NCBI RefSeq assembly: GCF_964340395.1
Contig: NC_135552.1
Location: 16,419,194 to 16,483,193, forward strand
DNA: 64,000 nucleotides
Reading direction: 5' to 3'
From: Glandiceps talaboti
Lineage: Eukaryota; Hemichordata; Enteropneusta; Spengelidae
Numbering within the stretch: position 1 is the first letter of the stretch; the number at the start of each line of letters is the position of its first letter. Position numbers and translations under genes: made by a program. The notes below the pieces were generated by a model. It was not told where the DNA came from. It searched no databases and saw nothing but the letters and a program-made list of their open reading frames with translations. Below, piece by piece: positions 1 to 13,800 of the stretch.

Positions 1-1727
1 GTGTCTAGTTCAGGTTTTCCATTGTTTTGAAAATCGTTGTTATCCAACTACACGTATACTAAAAGGCTATCGCTAACTTACATGTAATACAAACGAGTCA
101 GTCACATTTAAATCGCCCTCTCAGAGCCTGTATTCCACTACTTGAGAGTATAATGCAGCTATTTTCAGGAACTGTGTTTGAATGTTGAAAAGATTCAATG
201 GAGATTCAAATGTAAATACTCATTTTGTGTTTGGCTTAGTCCACAGGGGCACGTCATTTTGATGTGAATTCCATAAAAAAATTCTAAAAATTTAAGTAAA
301 CCTTAATAACACAGTGAACATAGATCCCATAAGTCATCCAAATATCTCTATTAAAATCAAATTACATGAAGCGACAGCGGCGTTTGGGTTTGTTAAGACA
401 GTGTAGATTACAGGCTCAGATTGGACGTCATACAATGAAATTGAATTGGAATAAAAATATGTTCATTTCTTATTTTCAATTAGAAAAAGAAACATTGACG
501 TTTGAAAGTACCTATTCAGTTTCTTACACAGACTAGGTTTTCTTACACAGACTAGGTTTTCTTCCTTGTCTGTGGTCTCAAAGGAATTCGAAACCTACAA
601 GAAAAAGAGTCAGTATAATAAACCTTAACCAGGCATACTATTACTGCGAATTGTGAAATACCGTGTAGTTTTTTCTATTTGATACAACCACGCAGAAACC
701 AATAAGAAACTGTACATGCTACACTTTAAGATAGCAAGATTGAATGAAAACAGTTTCTTGCTACATTTTGTCTAAGTGAAATAAACTACACATGCCACCA
801 CCATACAAACAACAAATGAACACCGCGCCCTTCATAGGGTGTTAGATACAAGAAAAACATTGGCGCCCGAATATCTGCTTGGAGTTGCAATACAATTAAA
901 TAGTTTCTTTCATTGAGACTAAATGTAGCAAAAAATGCGATCTTGCTATTGAAGTGTGGCATATCATCATATGGCATATGCAATTTCTTGTCGGTTTCTG
1001 CGTCGTTGTATCACGAAAAAAAAAGAAGAGAAAATCTGCACGGTATTTTGAAATTGACTGTAACTGTGATAGTACAGTGTACCCTTAAAAGATATACATT
1101 TAACAGCGAACCTTGATGAAATAAAAAAAAAAACAATCATGAATCCGTTTCTTTTTAGTTAACCGATTTTATATTTCATTTTGTCATCACAGAGTACTTG
1201 AATCACCTCGTCTTATTTTAAGGTAATTGAAAGGAAGGCGAGTTCCATATTGACGACTAAATGATCTGAGGAAAACAAATCATGTTGCGGTTTCATCTCC
1301 GATTGTTAATTTTGAAAATGTCAAAAGAAATTGTGATTTATTTGTTTCTCTTGTCTTCTAATTACGTCACTGAATTAAGTTGTCTCCATTTCAGTTTTGT
1401 CCAATTTGAGCAAAATTGACCACCCGTTGCCAGGGTAACTCTACTGGTCTACATTTAATGAGCTGCATTTATCAAATCAAGGTGGACAATCACAACATTT
1501 CAACTTTGTTCTTTTATGAAAGCGGTGAAATATTGGCTTGGACATGATAGGAAAATGTATCGATATTTATACTTTACTGCAGCATTACGTCATGGTAACA
1601 CTTTACAGGTTTGTTAAATTATTTTAATTTGAAGTTGCATAAGGCATCATATTTACACGAACGTATACGCATGTACATACAGTTTACATACATGCACACA
1701 TACATCTATAGTAGCAGTATATAAAAC
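1..1727. other. Gene-free flank
   Basis: No exon with coding similarity and flanking splice sites was recognised on either strand. The sequence is A+T-rich with short direct duplications, for example an 18-base stretch repeated back to back near 523-560. The short open frames here resemble no known protein. Confidence 0.5.
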
Positions 1728-1839
1728 ATGCATACATACATACATACATACATACATACATACATACATACATACATACATACATACATACATACATACA
1801 CGTGTCTGTGTGTGTGTGTGTGTGCGCGCGCGCGTGTGT

Positions 1840-1916
<77 letters not shown>
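1728..1916. repeat. Compound microsatellite (CATA)n-(GT)n
   Basis: About 70 bases of CATA units run into a short GT tract interrupted by CG dinucleotides near 1825-1834, then into more than 60 bases of pure GT. All four long open frames through this block are low-complexity translations of the repeat and are not genes. Confidence 0.97.
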
Positions 1917-1917
<1 letters not shown>

Positions 1918-4283
1918 ATGTGTCCGTTTGTGTTCGGTGGAGTGGTCGCTGATGCAATGACACATCCTTAACGTTACTCTTTTTCCCAGTGTATTCGACA
2001 TTTCCTGTGATGTTTCTGTGTTGTTTAATAAATCTCTTTCTGGCGGTATCCTTGATACAATAATGCTCCTGTACCTACATTAATGAAAAAAGCCTAATAA
2101 ATACCTATCTTGAAAGGTTTCACGTGTTTATAGAATCTTGTCATTTTCAAATATTTCCTGTGTTTCCATGAAGAGTAATATATTTTTCCACCTCTTATAG
2201 GGTCCAGAATGTCAAAGGTTGTCATGGTAATATAACATGTATAGTAAATGTTTAGTGTTCATGTGAATGGTTTCTAACGAGTCCACTCTAAAGGTGCTAT
2301 AACCATTTCTGGCCACGGGAAGAATTCACACAACTGTTGTAGCGAATTTAGAATTCTTGTCTCCAGCGGGCAACGACCTTTTAACGCGTCTAAAATGAGG
2401 CTTTGTACACCCAATCAAATCATACCAGCAGATATTAATCATGATGACAGTCTGGGTACCTGTGGTATGTTTCCATCAAGTGTGGTGACAGAGAGTAAAT
2501 TTGTTATTATATTACTAAAAATGCACTTTAAGTTTTGGGTAAATTCAATTAGGTTATTTCTTAATTCACTTTGTTTCAAAATAAAGTAAGCATGGTGACG
2601 TAGATCATGTTTATTTCAAACATAGTCTACTGACGTAGTGTAACCTTGGCGACCTCAACGATCAAAACACAAATCTCAGGGGAGATATAGTTAGGGTTTT
2701 AATGGAGCTTGAGGCTTTGCGCCCGGATGTAATAAAAGTAACTGTAGGAAATTAACAGTCATATGCAGTCATATAGTTTCACTCAAGCATGCTAGATTTT
2801 ATCAAATAAAAAGTCAGCGATTTCAAACGTCAAAATAGCTCTGTAAACACGCACGTCAAAATATATACCTTTTAAGAGACATAGAGAACATAAGAAATAT
2901 ACCTTAAGACTTGCTAAAGGGTCAACAACCTGTCTTGCAAAGATTTTTTTGAAAACAGATAAGAGAACATTACGTCTTTATTGTCGTAAAACTACAAGCC
3001 TTTTTACGGCACTGTCCACGAAAATGTTGGTTGTTTTCGTTGGATTATTAGCGGAATAACATATCTTGCAAGATTTTGTGTCTTGTGAAATGTCCACGTT
3101 GATTGGCTCATGCAATCAATAGCAGACTGAGAACATTTAGTGATAATTATTTTTGTGTTCCTAGATTGTTTTACTCCACGATTGAGGCAAAACTAGACAT
3201 TGCCCTGTGTGGTATTTTTTGTTTTGTTTTACTAAGTTAAACCCGTATGTTTGTTAAGATGCCAACATGTTATATGGTAGAGTGGACGAACAAGAACACA
3301 AAATTCAACTAAAAGGGCATGATCAGCACATGTACAGTGGAATACGATATTCCGAAGTTTTTATTCATCATCAACCGCTACACTCAAACTAATACACAAA
3401 TAAGTACATGATTCGTACAGATGCAACGTAAACATATTCCATGTGGGCAAAGTGAACTCCACAGGCCACATGCATGGCAGTTCAACCATTCGGACTATCG
3501 CCCGTCTGTTCTAGATTCCTAGCATAAAAATGGTTTCCCCAGAACTTCGACCGGGAGCCACAGTGGCGAACGACACATTTTTGAAGGATTTTGGAGTAGT
3601 AATTTAATACATCGGCTGTAGAAATACGGTTGTTGTTATGCATGAAACAAATTGGTCAATTACAGGACCTAACTGCACATGCACTACCCATTTGATAAAA
3701 GTACAGAAATCAACGCCGTCAATCATTCGATTATGTAAGGTATCAATTTCACCACATACATTTATGCATGTAATCATATCCATACCTGCCGGTACGGGAA
3801 TTACTGTACGGCATATTATAAAAAAAATTCCCTTAACAATTGCGTTCGACCTTTCCCAATAATACAAATCTTCTGGTTATTTTTCAAGTTAAATTACTTT
3901 TTTCAAACTTAAGGCACTCTATCTAACATGTGTTCGTGCGCTGAAGGATGCAAACCCTCACAGACATGTCAAAATCTATAATTGAACTTTCCATTCGTTT
4001 GTCGATGCAAATGAGACTAGTATGTATAGTCTGTAATTGGAGAGGTTCGGGGGTAACCTTATATGTATAGAGATTGTCAATGATATAGTCATGGGTTGAA
4101 GATTGAATATTTATGTAGCCCAAATGGCTGTTATCTTTCTTTTTTTGCTAGACTAGTAGTAGTATACCTGAGTCATTACATATATTAAGTTAAGCAGTAC
4201 ACCCAGAAATGACAGAAGACATTGCGATACTCCGTTTAAAAAGCCACCCCCCCCCCCATGATATTCAATATTTACTTCGTTAG
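1917..4283. other. Gene-free interval
   Basis: No supported exon. Open frames of 60-90 codons at 2395-2589, 3604-3867, 3923-4123 and 4153-4344 show no family resemblance, no repeat of motif and no splice context, so they are treated as chance. Confidence 0.45.
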
Positions 4284-4634
4284 TTAAAGTGGCCATATGG
4301 ATGAGGATTTGATATTTATTTTGGATTTTTGATGTACAAAACAATTTTATCTTGAGTTTCTACTTGAAAAATGAATGTAAAATAACATAGACCAAGTCTG
4401 CGTTTGATATATACCAAAAAGCTTTTTTAAAATGAGTTAAAAGTTTGTTATTGTACGTACAATAACAAACATTTTACATTAATTATCAGTCTTTTACAAT
4501 ATATTGAGTTATAAACACAGACTTGGTCTATGTTATTTTACATTCATTTTTCAAGTAGGACGCCATGATAAATTGTTTGATAAATTAAAATCCAAAATAA
4601 ATACCCAGTTCAATCATCTATATGGCCACTTTAA
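4284..4634. mobile_element. Hairpin MITE, family 1 (TTAAAGTGGCCATA ends)
   Basis: The left end starting TTAAAGTGGCCATATGGATG is the reverse complement of the right end, and similarity continues inward for more than 100 bases on each side. A perfect short palindrome around GTTATTGTACGTACAATAAC (near 4446-4465) lies at the centre, so the whole 351 bases can fold as one hairpin. There is no coding capacity. A shorter relative lies at 38547-38714. This is a non-autonomous DNA transposon by structure; the superfamily is not assigned. Confidence 0.85.
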
Positions 4635-5428
4635 CGTAGAAAGCGCCTCCTAAATAAACTCTTTAAAGTTTTGCTGTTACTTTGTTCAAAACTTCTCCTA
4701 CCTATTTTCAGGTGAAATCAATATAAAAAAATGGGGACCACCTTATAAATGTTTGAAATAGAGGTCAAAAGGACATCAAAATTTCGTCATTTTAGAATCC
4801 AATATGGCCGTATAATCCAATATGGCCGCCGAATACTGTGTTAACTGTAGAATAAATGATTGTCTATTTCCTTTAAAACAAGAAACTAACTCAATCCTGA
4901 AAAAAAATTTAATATGTCAAAGAGAAATCAGGAACAAGCTTTCATATGACAAAGTTTGAAGAGAATTTGAAATTCAGATTTTCAGGAAAATTAGCCCCCG
5001 AAGCGAATTCTAATTTAAACAAATTAGAACGTATGCTTGAATGAAGAGAAAAATACAATCAGCCTCGTCAGTTTTTTTTCTATAAACTAATAATACGTTT
5101 CTTTTAACTCACAGACAACGAAATCTGAAAGTCCTTCAGAATCTCTTCACCTTCCTCTGAAAAGCTTCATTTTCAATTTTGTGTGTGTGCCCCAAAGATG
5201 GTAAATTTTGAATAGTTTTGCTTGATTGAGTTGCAGTCTCTTTGTCAGACAGAAGGTCTATGATTGAGTCTAGGTACAAAGGAGATGAGAGAAATAATCT
5301 CTTGTTGGTAGTTTGACATTCGTGCTGGCGTTCAAATTAAACATCTCTCTATCAAATGCTGTTAATGTTATGTCTTTTTTGTTGTCAAGAATGTACATGC
5401 ATGCGTATAGTCTTGTTGCATGTATCAA
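4635..5428. other. Gene-free interval with repeat-like sequence
   Basis: No exon is recognised. The motif TCCAATATGGCCG occurs twice about 16 bases apart near 4797-4825, and a related phrase recurs in the ARPC2 intron repeat at 48850-49525, suggesting dispersed repeat sequence. Confidence 0.4.
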
Positions 5429-5734
<306 letters not shown>

Positions 5735-5788
5735 TTCTCAACGAACCTGTCACTCAATCTACTATTTATAGCAGTTACTGTTCTTTTT

Positions 5789-5821
5789 AATTTAATTTAA
5801 TTTAATTTAATTTAATTTAAT
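5789..5821. repeat. (TTTAA)n microsatellite
   Basis: About six copies of the pentanucleotide TTTAA follow the trinucleotide array after about 55 bases of unique sequence. Confidence 0.9.
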
Positions 5822-7357
5822 TAGTACTTTAGAACAAGTGTGTATGTGAGACAAATGTCATTTGCTTGTTTATGATCGGCTTTCTCCAGTTGTCTTCACT
5901 GAAGTAGGGAGGGTTATTTTTGCGTTTCCCCCTGGATCTGCAGACTGGCTGGGCTGGACAAACACATACAAAAAAAAAGACCCGAGGGTACTTGAGTGAT
6001 GCGCGCGCTGACCACAAACAATTCTTCCAAATCGACATTATTTCTCCTTTTGAGCTCCTGTATCCTTTGTTGCGCTAAAATCCCCATTACCACAAGTAAT
6101 TTGATCCATATTTCTGGAGAACCAGACGTCTCTAATTCGAGGAAATTAATTGTAATTTGAATCGGATTCCAAACCCTATGGTCAGACGAATAAATAGTCA
6201 TCGGAGTTATGATAGCATGAAATTCCCTTCAGGCCATCATGATGTTCCCAGCCTTGACCAAAAAAAAGAGCCGACACGTATTAATGACGTCACGGGTACA
6301 AGAACGTTATCACTGCAATTATGGAAAGTGGAATTGGGATCAATTCCTAAACTGTCTCATGTTTCTAATCCTACAAAGCAATTTAACTTTGACAATAACA
6401 CATAAGATTATTTCTGTGATGTAGGCAGCCTTACTTGCTGTATGATAGTACTGTAGCATACGTTGTACTACCAACACAAACAGTCAGAATCGAGTCACGG
6501 ACACACATTCGTCATGATGTAGTGAAACAGCGGATCGATTTTTGGCGGGCCAGACCACGCCACTATTTACGGTGACATGGGTTTCACTGTGTAAACTTCA
6601 AAATAACACGTCTTTTGGCCAGCCCCCAGATTTGGTATATTCGGTTAGAGATCTTTTAATGGTTCTTGGACATCCAGTATTTAAAGCCACGAGACACTTT
6701 CTTTGATAGATTTAAACGGACACCAATGAAAAGCCTAGCCTGCTAAATGATCATAACTCGTAGAATAATCATAAATCAACGAAGGTATATCAAAATGGAA
6801 CAATAAATCCAACTCATTCAAAACAGGGAATATATTAAAACAACCCGGATATGAATGCCGCACCACAAAGTTCGCAAGTTTTCGTGAATGCCATAATAAT
6901 AATAAAAAAACAAAAGTTGGATTATAACAAAACACCTGACGCTTGATGGCGATGTTCATAAACAAAACCAAATCTAGTAGTTGTACCAACATCTTTTTCG
7001 ATGTGAATGGCATATCTTTGGTCGCAAGATTGGCAAGCTTGTGTGTTAGGGTCATCATTGACTTTAAAAAAGAAAAAAATGAAAGAATGAAGAAAAAAAT
7101 TAATTGATGAGTTTTGAAAGTACAATGTTTGGAGGTAATTGTTCTACTACAATTCAAATTTGGCCAATTGACAAGAGTTGAGGTTTTACACATTTTTTTC
7201 TGGTAACCAATAATCTATTAGTGTAGTCTCATAATTTATTCATCATCTCTTAGAGCCTTCACCATTGATAAATTCGTCCGAGTCACAAATTGACCGCTTG
7301 TTAATAGTGGGAAGGGATTGACTCAGTGTCGCATAAAACACTGGGCTTGGGATAAGG
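5822..7357. other. Gene-free interval
   Basis: No supported exon. A 152-codon minus frame at 6735-7193 has no family resemblance, is rich in Phe and Leu, and has no plausible partner exon nearby. Confidence 0.4.
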
Positions 7358-7460
7358 CAATCTGATTAAAATCTGATGTGGTGAAAGCGGCCGCTAGATG
7401 TCCTTATTTACCTCTATTTTCGTAGTGTTGTGTCGTTTGTTTTGTTGTGGGTGCACGTGA
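7358..7460. mobile_element. MITE family 2, one end only
   Basis: Starts CAATCTGATTAAAATCTGAT and matches the left arm of the complete element at 34498-34673 for about 90 bases, including GTGGTGAAAGCGGC. It matches the copy at 30553 further inward (GATCGCCG shared). No inverted right end is found nearby, so this is a truncated copy or one half of a longer, older element. Confidence 0.75.
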
Positions 7461-10400
7461 TCGCCGAATGGGATAAGGTATAAAGGGTGGAGTCAATCTA
7501 AACAAAGGAATTTCATTTCCTAAGCGTATGTGGCAGTCTGGACATGTTTACGGTAAGACTCAAAGACTTCACTGACTTCATCTGATCATGGAGGTTGGGA
7601 TACCTCCATGATCTGATTGATGGGGGTTGCATTTTGGTGTGCATTGACTTTGTATACTGTATTATTTCGTGTCTATCTCTGTTACCTTCTCTTGTTTATA
7701 TGTCGGGTGATGGATGACTGACTTTTTCCAAGAAGACTGGTGTATTTACACAATCATTTAGATTTTGCCTTGAGACAAACCCATAGTTAACTTTAGCGTA
7801 GAGTCCACTGAGATGTAATAGTACATATTACGTTGCATATTTACATTGCATTCTATAGTAGGACGGAGAGCTTTCATGGCCTGACAATGAACACAAGGCC
7901 CATGTGAAACACCGAACCATTGGAGTCTTGGGGACGTTTATAGGAATAAAATTCACGAGAACACACAGACATACTTCTTTGGAATTATCCACACTTTGCA
8001 AGGTCTATTTCAAGTACTGAAAATTCTTGCAATTGACTACACTGCTGTAAATTTCATATATGCAGCACGCCCTCACAGTCACAGGATTATCTGGTTAATA
8101 GTGGGATACACGACGTATGCGCATAAATGCATAATGTATGCTGGCGCTTACATCCATATATGGGCTACCAATTAAAGATGACGTAGTCTATTTGTTGTAA
8201 ATATATAAACAGGCATTTCGATTAGAACTCCAGCCTAAAGGCAAACTGCGATATGCCGAAAAGTTTATGGGGAACCAAGAATTTCTGTTACTGGCTAAAT
8301 AATTATTGTAGAGATGTATGCAATGCTGCAACTTCTCCCAAATGCATGATGTACATTGTACATCTTAAAGGGACGATCTAATCAGTCAAGATAATGCATG
8401 TTCATTGCATTTATTACACCTTGCATGTGTGTGTGTGTGTGGGGGGGGGGGACACTGCATACACACACAATCACACAATTCATCTTAATGGGTTTATCTG
8501 GAATTGAAAATAGGACTAACTCCGAATTGGGAAATCATGGCCATTATCAAAATGTTCTCTAAAACTGACGGAAATGTCAAGTTATAGTCAGACAAAGTAC
8601 AAAAAACTGGCACATTTTGAATTTGCTCTCATAAAGGTTTATTGAACTCTTCCAAATTACAACACTTGTTTAGCTAGACTAAAAAGTAGAAATTTCACAA
8701 AATTGTGCGAAATAAATAATAGAATTCATAAATGCATATCAAAAATAATATGCTTTATGCCAGAGGCAATAAGTTAAATAACTTTATATTACCAATGTCT
8801 CAGTCTGTATCAATTTCTAATAAAATCCTAGGGATTGCAATGTATTGCAAATATTCCACTAAACTACTAAATATATTGGTTTCTGTTAAATATGTGTTCA
8901 GGTGATTGCAATGTTAGCCAGGCCAGATCATCATCATGTGACTGGCTTGCACTGCATCTGATTGAACATCCTTATTGGTTGAATTCAACTTTTGAATGAC
9001 ATTTACATATCAAATACTTCTTAGCCAATGAAATCACAGTTTTTAGGTTATCACACATCATGTCTGCTTATATCATAATTTACCTCGATATTGACTGTAG
9101 TAGTAGGTATAGGCAATGAATATTGCAAATGTTTTACTTTAAGGGTGCTACACGTTGTCAAATCTACCCAAGTTCCCCAAGTATTTCCCTCAGATTCCTG
9201 TCAAAATTGTAGCTAGAATGTATGTAAATCTATCCCAGTTACACCACAGACAAGTATGGGTACGCAATTTTTCTCTCCGATCAACAAAATTTACCATAAA
9301 CTTATTCTATGTATGAAAAAAAACTTCCTCATTTTCTTGGAACGTTTGGCAACATTTTGATAATCTCAGCTGGTTTGAAACCAAATTTGGGATATGATAA
9401 TATATTGTTAATTGAACTACAAACTATCGGAAGAAGAAATTCCTGAATTTTTTTTTTGGCAGATATATCTTTGCACCTTTGAGTGAAAAAGTTCCTACAT
9501 CATTATCTTAAATTAGCCAAATTGAAAAAAACTGTTTGATTACTTGGTATGTTTGTACTTACTTACTGTTTGCGCACTCCAAACTTTAATTTTACAATTT
9601 ACCTGATTTGCACTTTTCAGAAGTCTCTAAAACAGGACAATAATTTTTTCCTAATTTTCAAATACACAAAAGCATGTTGAAAATTTGTTCAATTCCTCCT
9701 CTGGATACACTGACTCTGTAAAAGTGTAATTCTTTTTTTCAACTGTCTTTTAAAGATGTTTAAAATACTGAAAAGTTGTCTTTGATGCGAGTGCCTCAAG
9801 ACTCCTTAAGACACTAATACTTGCCATATATTGTTCACTTTCAGCAAGTTAGGGGGTTAACAAGAATTCTGTATTAAATAAAGAGTTTGTATATGGTACG
9901 ATAAACTTTGTAATTTGTCATTTTTGTGAGTAGGTGGTACATTAAAGAAGTTACTATTTGGAGTTGAAGAGGACCTAAGCCCTGCAATGCCTTCCTACTG
10001 AAGCAAAATTGTTTCTATGGTTACTAACAACTTAAGAACACAAGGTTTCAGTGCGTCACAAACAACATCATTCCCGGCTAGTAATAATCAAAACTTAAAA
10101 CCAAATACAGTTCAGAGGTAAGGAGGACAGTGACTATCCGTAGTATATATGTAGGATGAATAAAATTGACAAAAGCCTTATTTGAACTCTACGTGACCTT
10201 ATTTATGTTCATATCTTTGAGTTAAACACTAAATTACTTCTGATCTAATAGACAATGCATGATTCATTTCTCTATGTGTTCCATTTCAGCAGCAGTGGTG
10301 CAAATCAGTGATGGAACTACGTCTGTTCCAGGTAATTTTCAGTGTTGAGAATACCTACTTTAAAAGGCCAAGGTTTCAATCCCAGGTTCTCAAATTAGTG

Positions 10401-10886
10401 TTATCTTATCAGTGGAGCCATAAGGGTTAGATAGATTCTTTCTTTTGTTCTGGACCAACTTTTTTCTACAACTCTGCCAGAGAACTGTTTGTCAGTCCTA
10501 AACTTGACTCCTAATCAAATTCACAAACCATTACAAAGAGAGAAGACAGTATACGCTGCAGCGAACCAAACTCTGTGTAGCAGTTGAACGCGTCATGAAA
10601 TTAACATGATTCAAATATCAAGCAAATTTAAATATCCAGCAAACTGAAATTACTGTGTGATATTAAGTTAGTTTTATCTTCATAACCTGTATTGCCATCA
10701 CTATGGGGGATCACTGCTCTGTGAGGCAGCAAAATTTATGAATCCTGCAACGTGATATAGTAACATCCGTTGACCTGGGGGGGTCATGATCAGGCCATGT
10801 GACTATTGAATATCATGATTGATAAAACTATAAACCAGGCAATGTACACGTCAGGAGGCATGCAGTTATCATAGTGTAAATGCAAA
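7461..10886. other. Intergenic, includes the ABCF2 3' flank
   Basis: No coding exon is recognised. A (GT)n run followed by a G run lies at about 8426-8450. The ABCF2 3' untranslated region must lie at the right-hand end, but no AATAAA on the minus strand close to the stop codon was found, so its limit is unknown. Confidence 0.45.
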
Positions 10887-13800
10887 TTATTTGTCTTTGT
10901 TTTCTTTGAGAACTTTGGCACGTAGGTCGTCCTTGTATGAGAGGATATCCCCTTTCCATTTCGTTATTGTCTTCTTATTGCATTCCCAGATTTCTTCTGC
11001 AACCTGTTTTTTTTTTTAAACAGAAACAATGGCTGGTGTTAGGAGTCAAAGAATTACAGCAGAAATAGGGTTGGTGTGGTATTTCACTGTGTTAAGTGAA
11101 ATACAACAGGAACAGGGTTGGTGTGGTATTTCACTGTGGTTAGGTGAAATACAACAGGAACAGGGTTGGTGTGGCATTTCACTGTTTCCGTAATACTACT
11201 AATACGGAGAAATATTGGTGTGGCATTTCATTGTGTTAGGGTGAAATACAACAGAAACAGGGTTGGTGTGGCATTTCACTATGTTAGGAGTCAACTCCCT
11301 TCGGGATTGTGAAAAGTGCAGAAATTCATCTCTACCACAGACATTTTCATATACTGTACTTTTGAAGAGACTGTTAACCAGCTGAAGACTTTATCTTCAA
11401 AACATTCTATCACTGAAACTGCGCGACTCTCAGTCCCACACAATCTTGAGTTCTCAATCACTTAATTCTCCTATAATCTTGAGTTCTAAATCACTCTGTT
11501 TAGACTCACCTGTCCTATTAGTCTGAAGTCGTGGCTAACGAGAACCATTCCACCATCAAAGTTATTGATAGCATCAGCTAGGGAATCAATGGTTTCTATA
11601 TCTAAATGATTGGTAGGTTCGTCAAGTAGTAGAAGATGAGGTGTTTGCCACGATATCCATGCAAAGATGACACGACAACGTTGACCATCCGATAAATTAC
11701 GCATGGGACAAACCTGGGAAGGAAGAACAAAAATAATTTTCATCAGAACGGCCTTATGTAAACCATCATCCTCTGTTGCGTAATATCCGCCTCTTTATAG
11801 TGTCAGTAGTAAAATATGTATATATGTTCTCTTCCATCCCTTTTGGCACAGTTTTCTTCTATTTAAATAGTGAAATCAGACAAGATGATAAATTTAGCAG
11901 AGATCTATATTTACCTGTTGTTTCCCTGAGAGTCCATATCTACCAATGATTTTTCTCATATCTTCCTTCTCTTTCACTTCTGGAAAACACCCCATCATAT
12001 ACTCCAATGCACTAAGATCTAGATCTAAAGATTCAGTTAAATGCTGTGGAGAGAGAGATGAAACAGAGTTGTGAATATAGCTAAAATGGCGTTGGTTTGG
12101 TCTTTCACTCATGGGATATTACGTTTTTGACACAGAGCTAGACATACTTCAACTCTAGACAGACAATAACAGATACACAACAAACACAGCAGGATTCTTT
12201 GTCCAATCACACTGAACACTGATAAGCATTACTATTCTTTCACAGTGTAATAGAAACAGGTTTCTAATGAAAACATTACACATTGACTTGGTGTTTCTAT
12301 TGAAACTATTACATTGACTTCCAACATGTACAGTAAAGTATCATTGTAAGTCACATTTGTACCAAGTTTGAATGAATATAGCTTGTTGTGCATGTCAGAA
12401 ATGATGCGAACTGATGGACAGACGCATAGACAGACCAAACTCAAAGTATTGTAGTATCTCCCTTGGGCTTTGCCCACTACGGAATAGAAATTTATGGCAG
12501 GGAATTATAATGTAGTCTGCACGATATGGAATGTGCCACCTATCAACTACCATTTCAAGAGAAAGCTGACTGGGGCTGAAAAACATGACATATCTTACAA
12601 TCTATTAATTCAAATACAGCTTTGATGAAATTTGGGTGAAATTTTACTGCAAGCGAATAAATACATGATTAATTTCTTCATAACAGTTATTGGTAGTAAG
12701 ACACTTACCTGATGAAATCTTCCCATTCTAAGATGGGGATGTTTTCGTATAAGGCCATCGCTTGGAACAAGTTCACCAAGTAAGAGTTTGAGGAGTGTTG
12801 ATTTACCAGCACCGTTGGGACCCACCAAGGCTACTCTTGAATCCAAGTCAATTCCAAACTCTAAGTTTTTGTAAATCCATGGCTGTGGACAAAGTGACAT
12901 GCAAATGGTTGTTATACAGTGGGGTATCAAGCAATTTTCATTAATATAATTACAACTGCAACTATTCTAAAAATAGACAGTCTAAATAAAAGCACTGGGT
13001 ACTTGCCCATGTGAGGGCGCTAACACGAGTAAATACGGTAGATACTATTGCCCAATATTTTTCTTCTTTCAGCTGAGGAAAATGAGTGACATAAGGGGCC
13101 TTGTCACTATGAGTAGTTACACGAGTAGTGACAAACCCTTAGGTCATGAGTATTTTCCAGCTGAATGAAATAAAATATCGGGGAATAATATAATTATACC
13201 TCCTCAAGCATAATTTATGAAAAATCAGGAAAAATAATCGCGATTTGGAACATTTTGACTTGTATATCGAGAAATGCAAAACGTAGACATGGGTTTGTCG
13301 TGACATAGAAAGATCTTGGTATGTAATCCATATTTTCTGTTCAAAGACAATAACTTGGCTTGAATATCGTATAAAATCTCTTAGATATAAACTGAGATGC
13401 ATGCTATTTTACACGCATTACCTTATCATCTTCATATCTAAAGCTAACATTCTGCACCATAACCACTGGCGGTGGTATAGTACCACACTCTGGGAAATAG
13501 AATGATAAAGTCTGAAATGAAAACAGAACGAAATACAAAGGTTAGGTGATTCTATGCTAGAGAACATGTAACCATAATTATAAATATATATGTGCCCACA
13601 TGCCAATTTAACCCGAGAGTTTAGGACACTTCACATACCCGTATACTTTGGTAATCTACACAAATCCCAAACCCAATTCCTGTACATTGAAGTCAAAAAT
13701 ATTTACTGAAAAACTTCATGCTATTGTGTGGTAATATATATAATACATAATATTGTGTGGCAAAATTTCACAAAGCAAACAATTATTTAGCAGAGAAAAA

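Noticed and set aside
6735-7193. 152-codon minus frame
   Set aside because: Composition is that of A+T-rich non-coding DNA, with no domain, no repeat and no plausible neighbouring exon.
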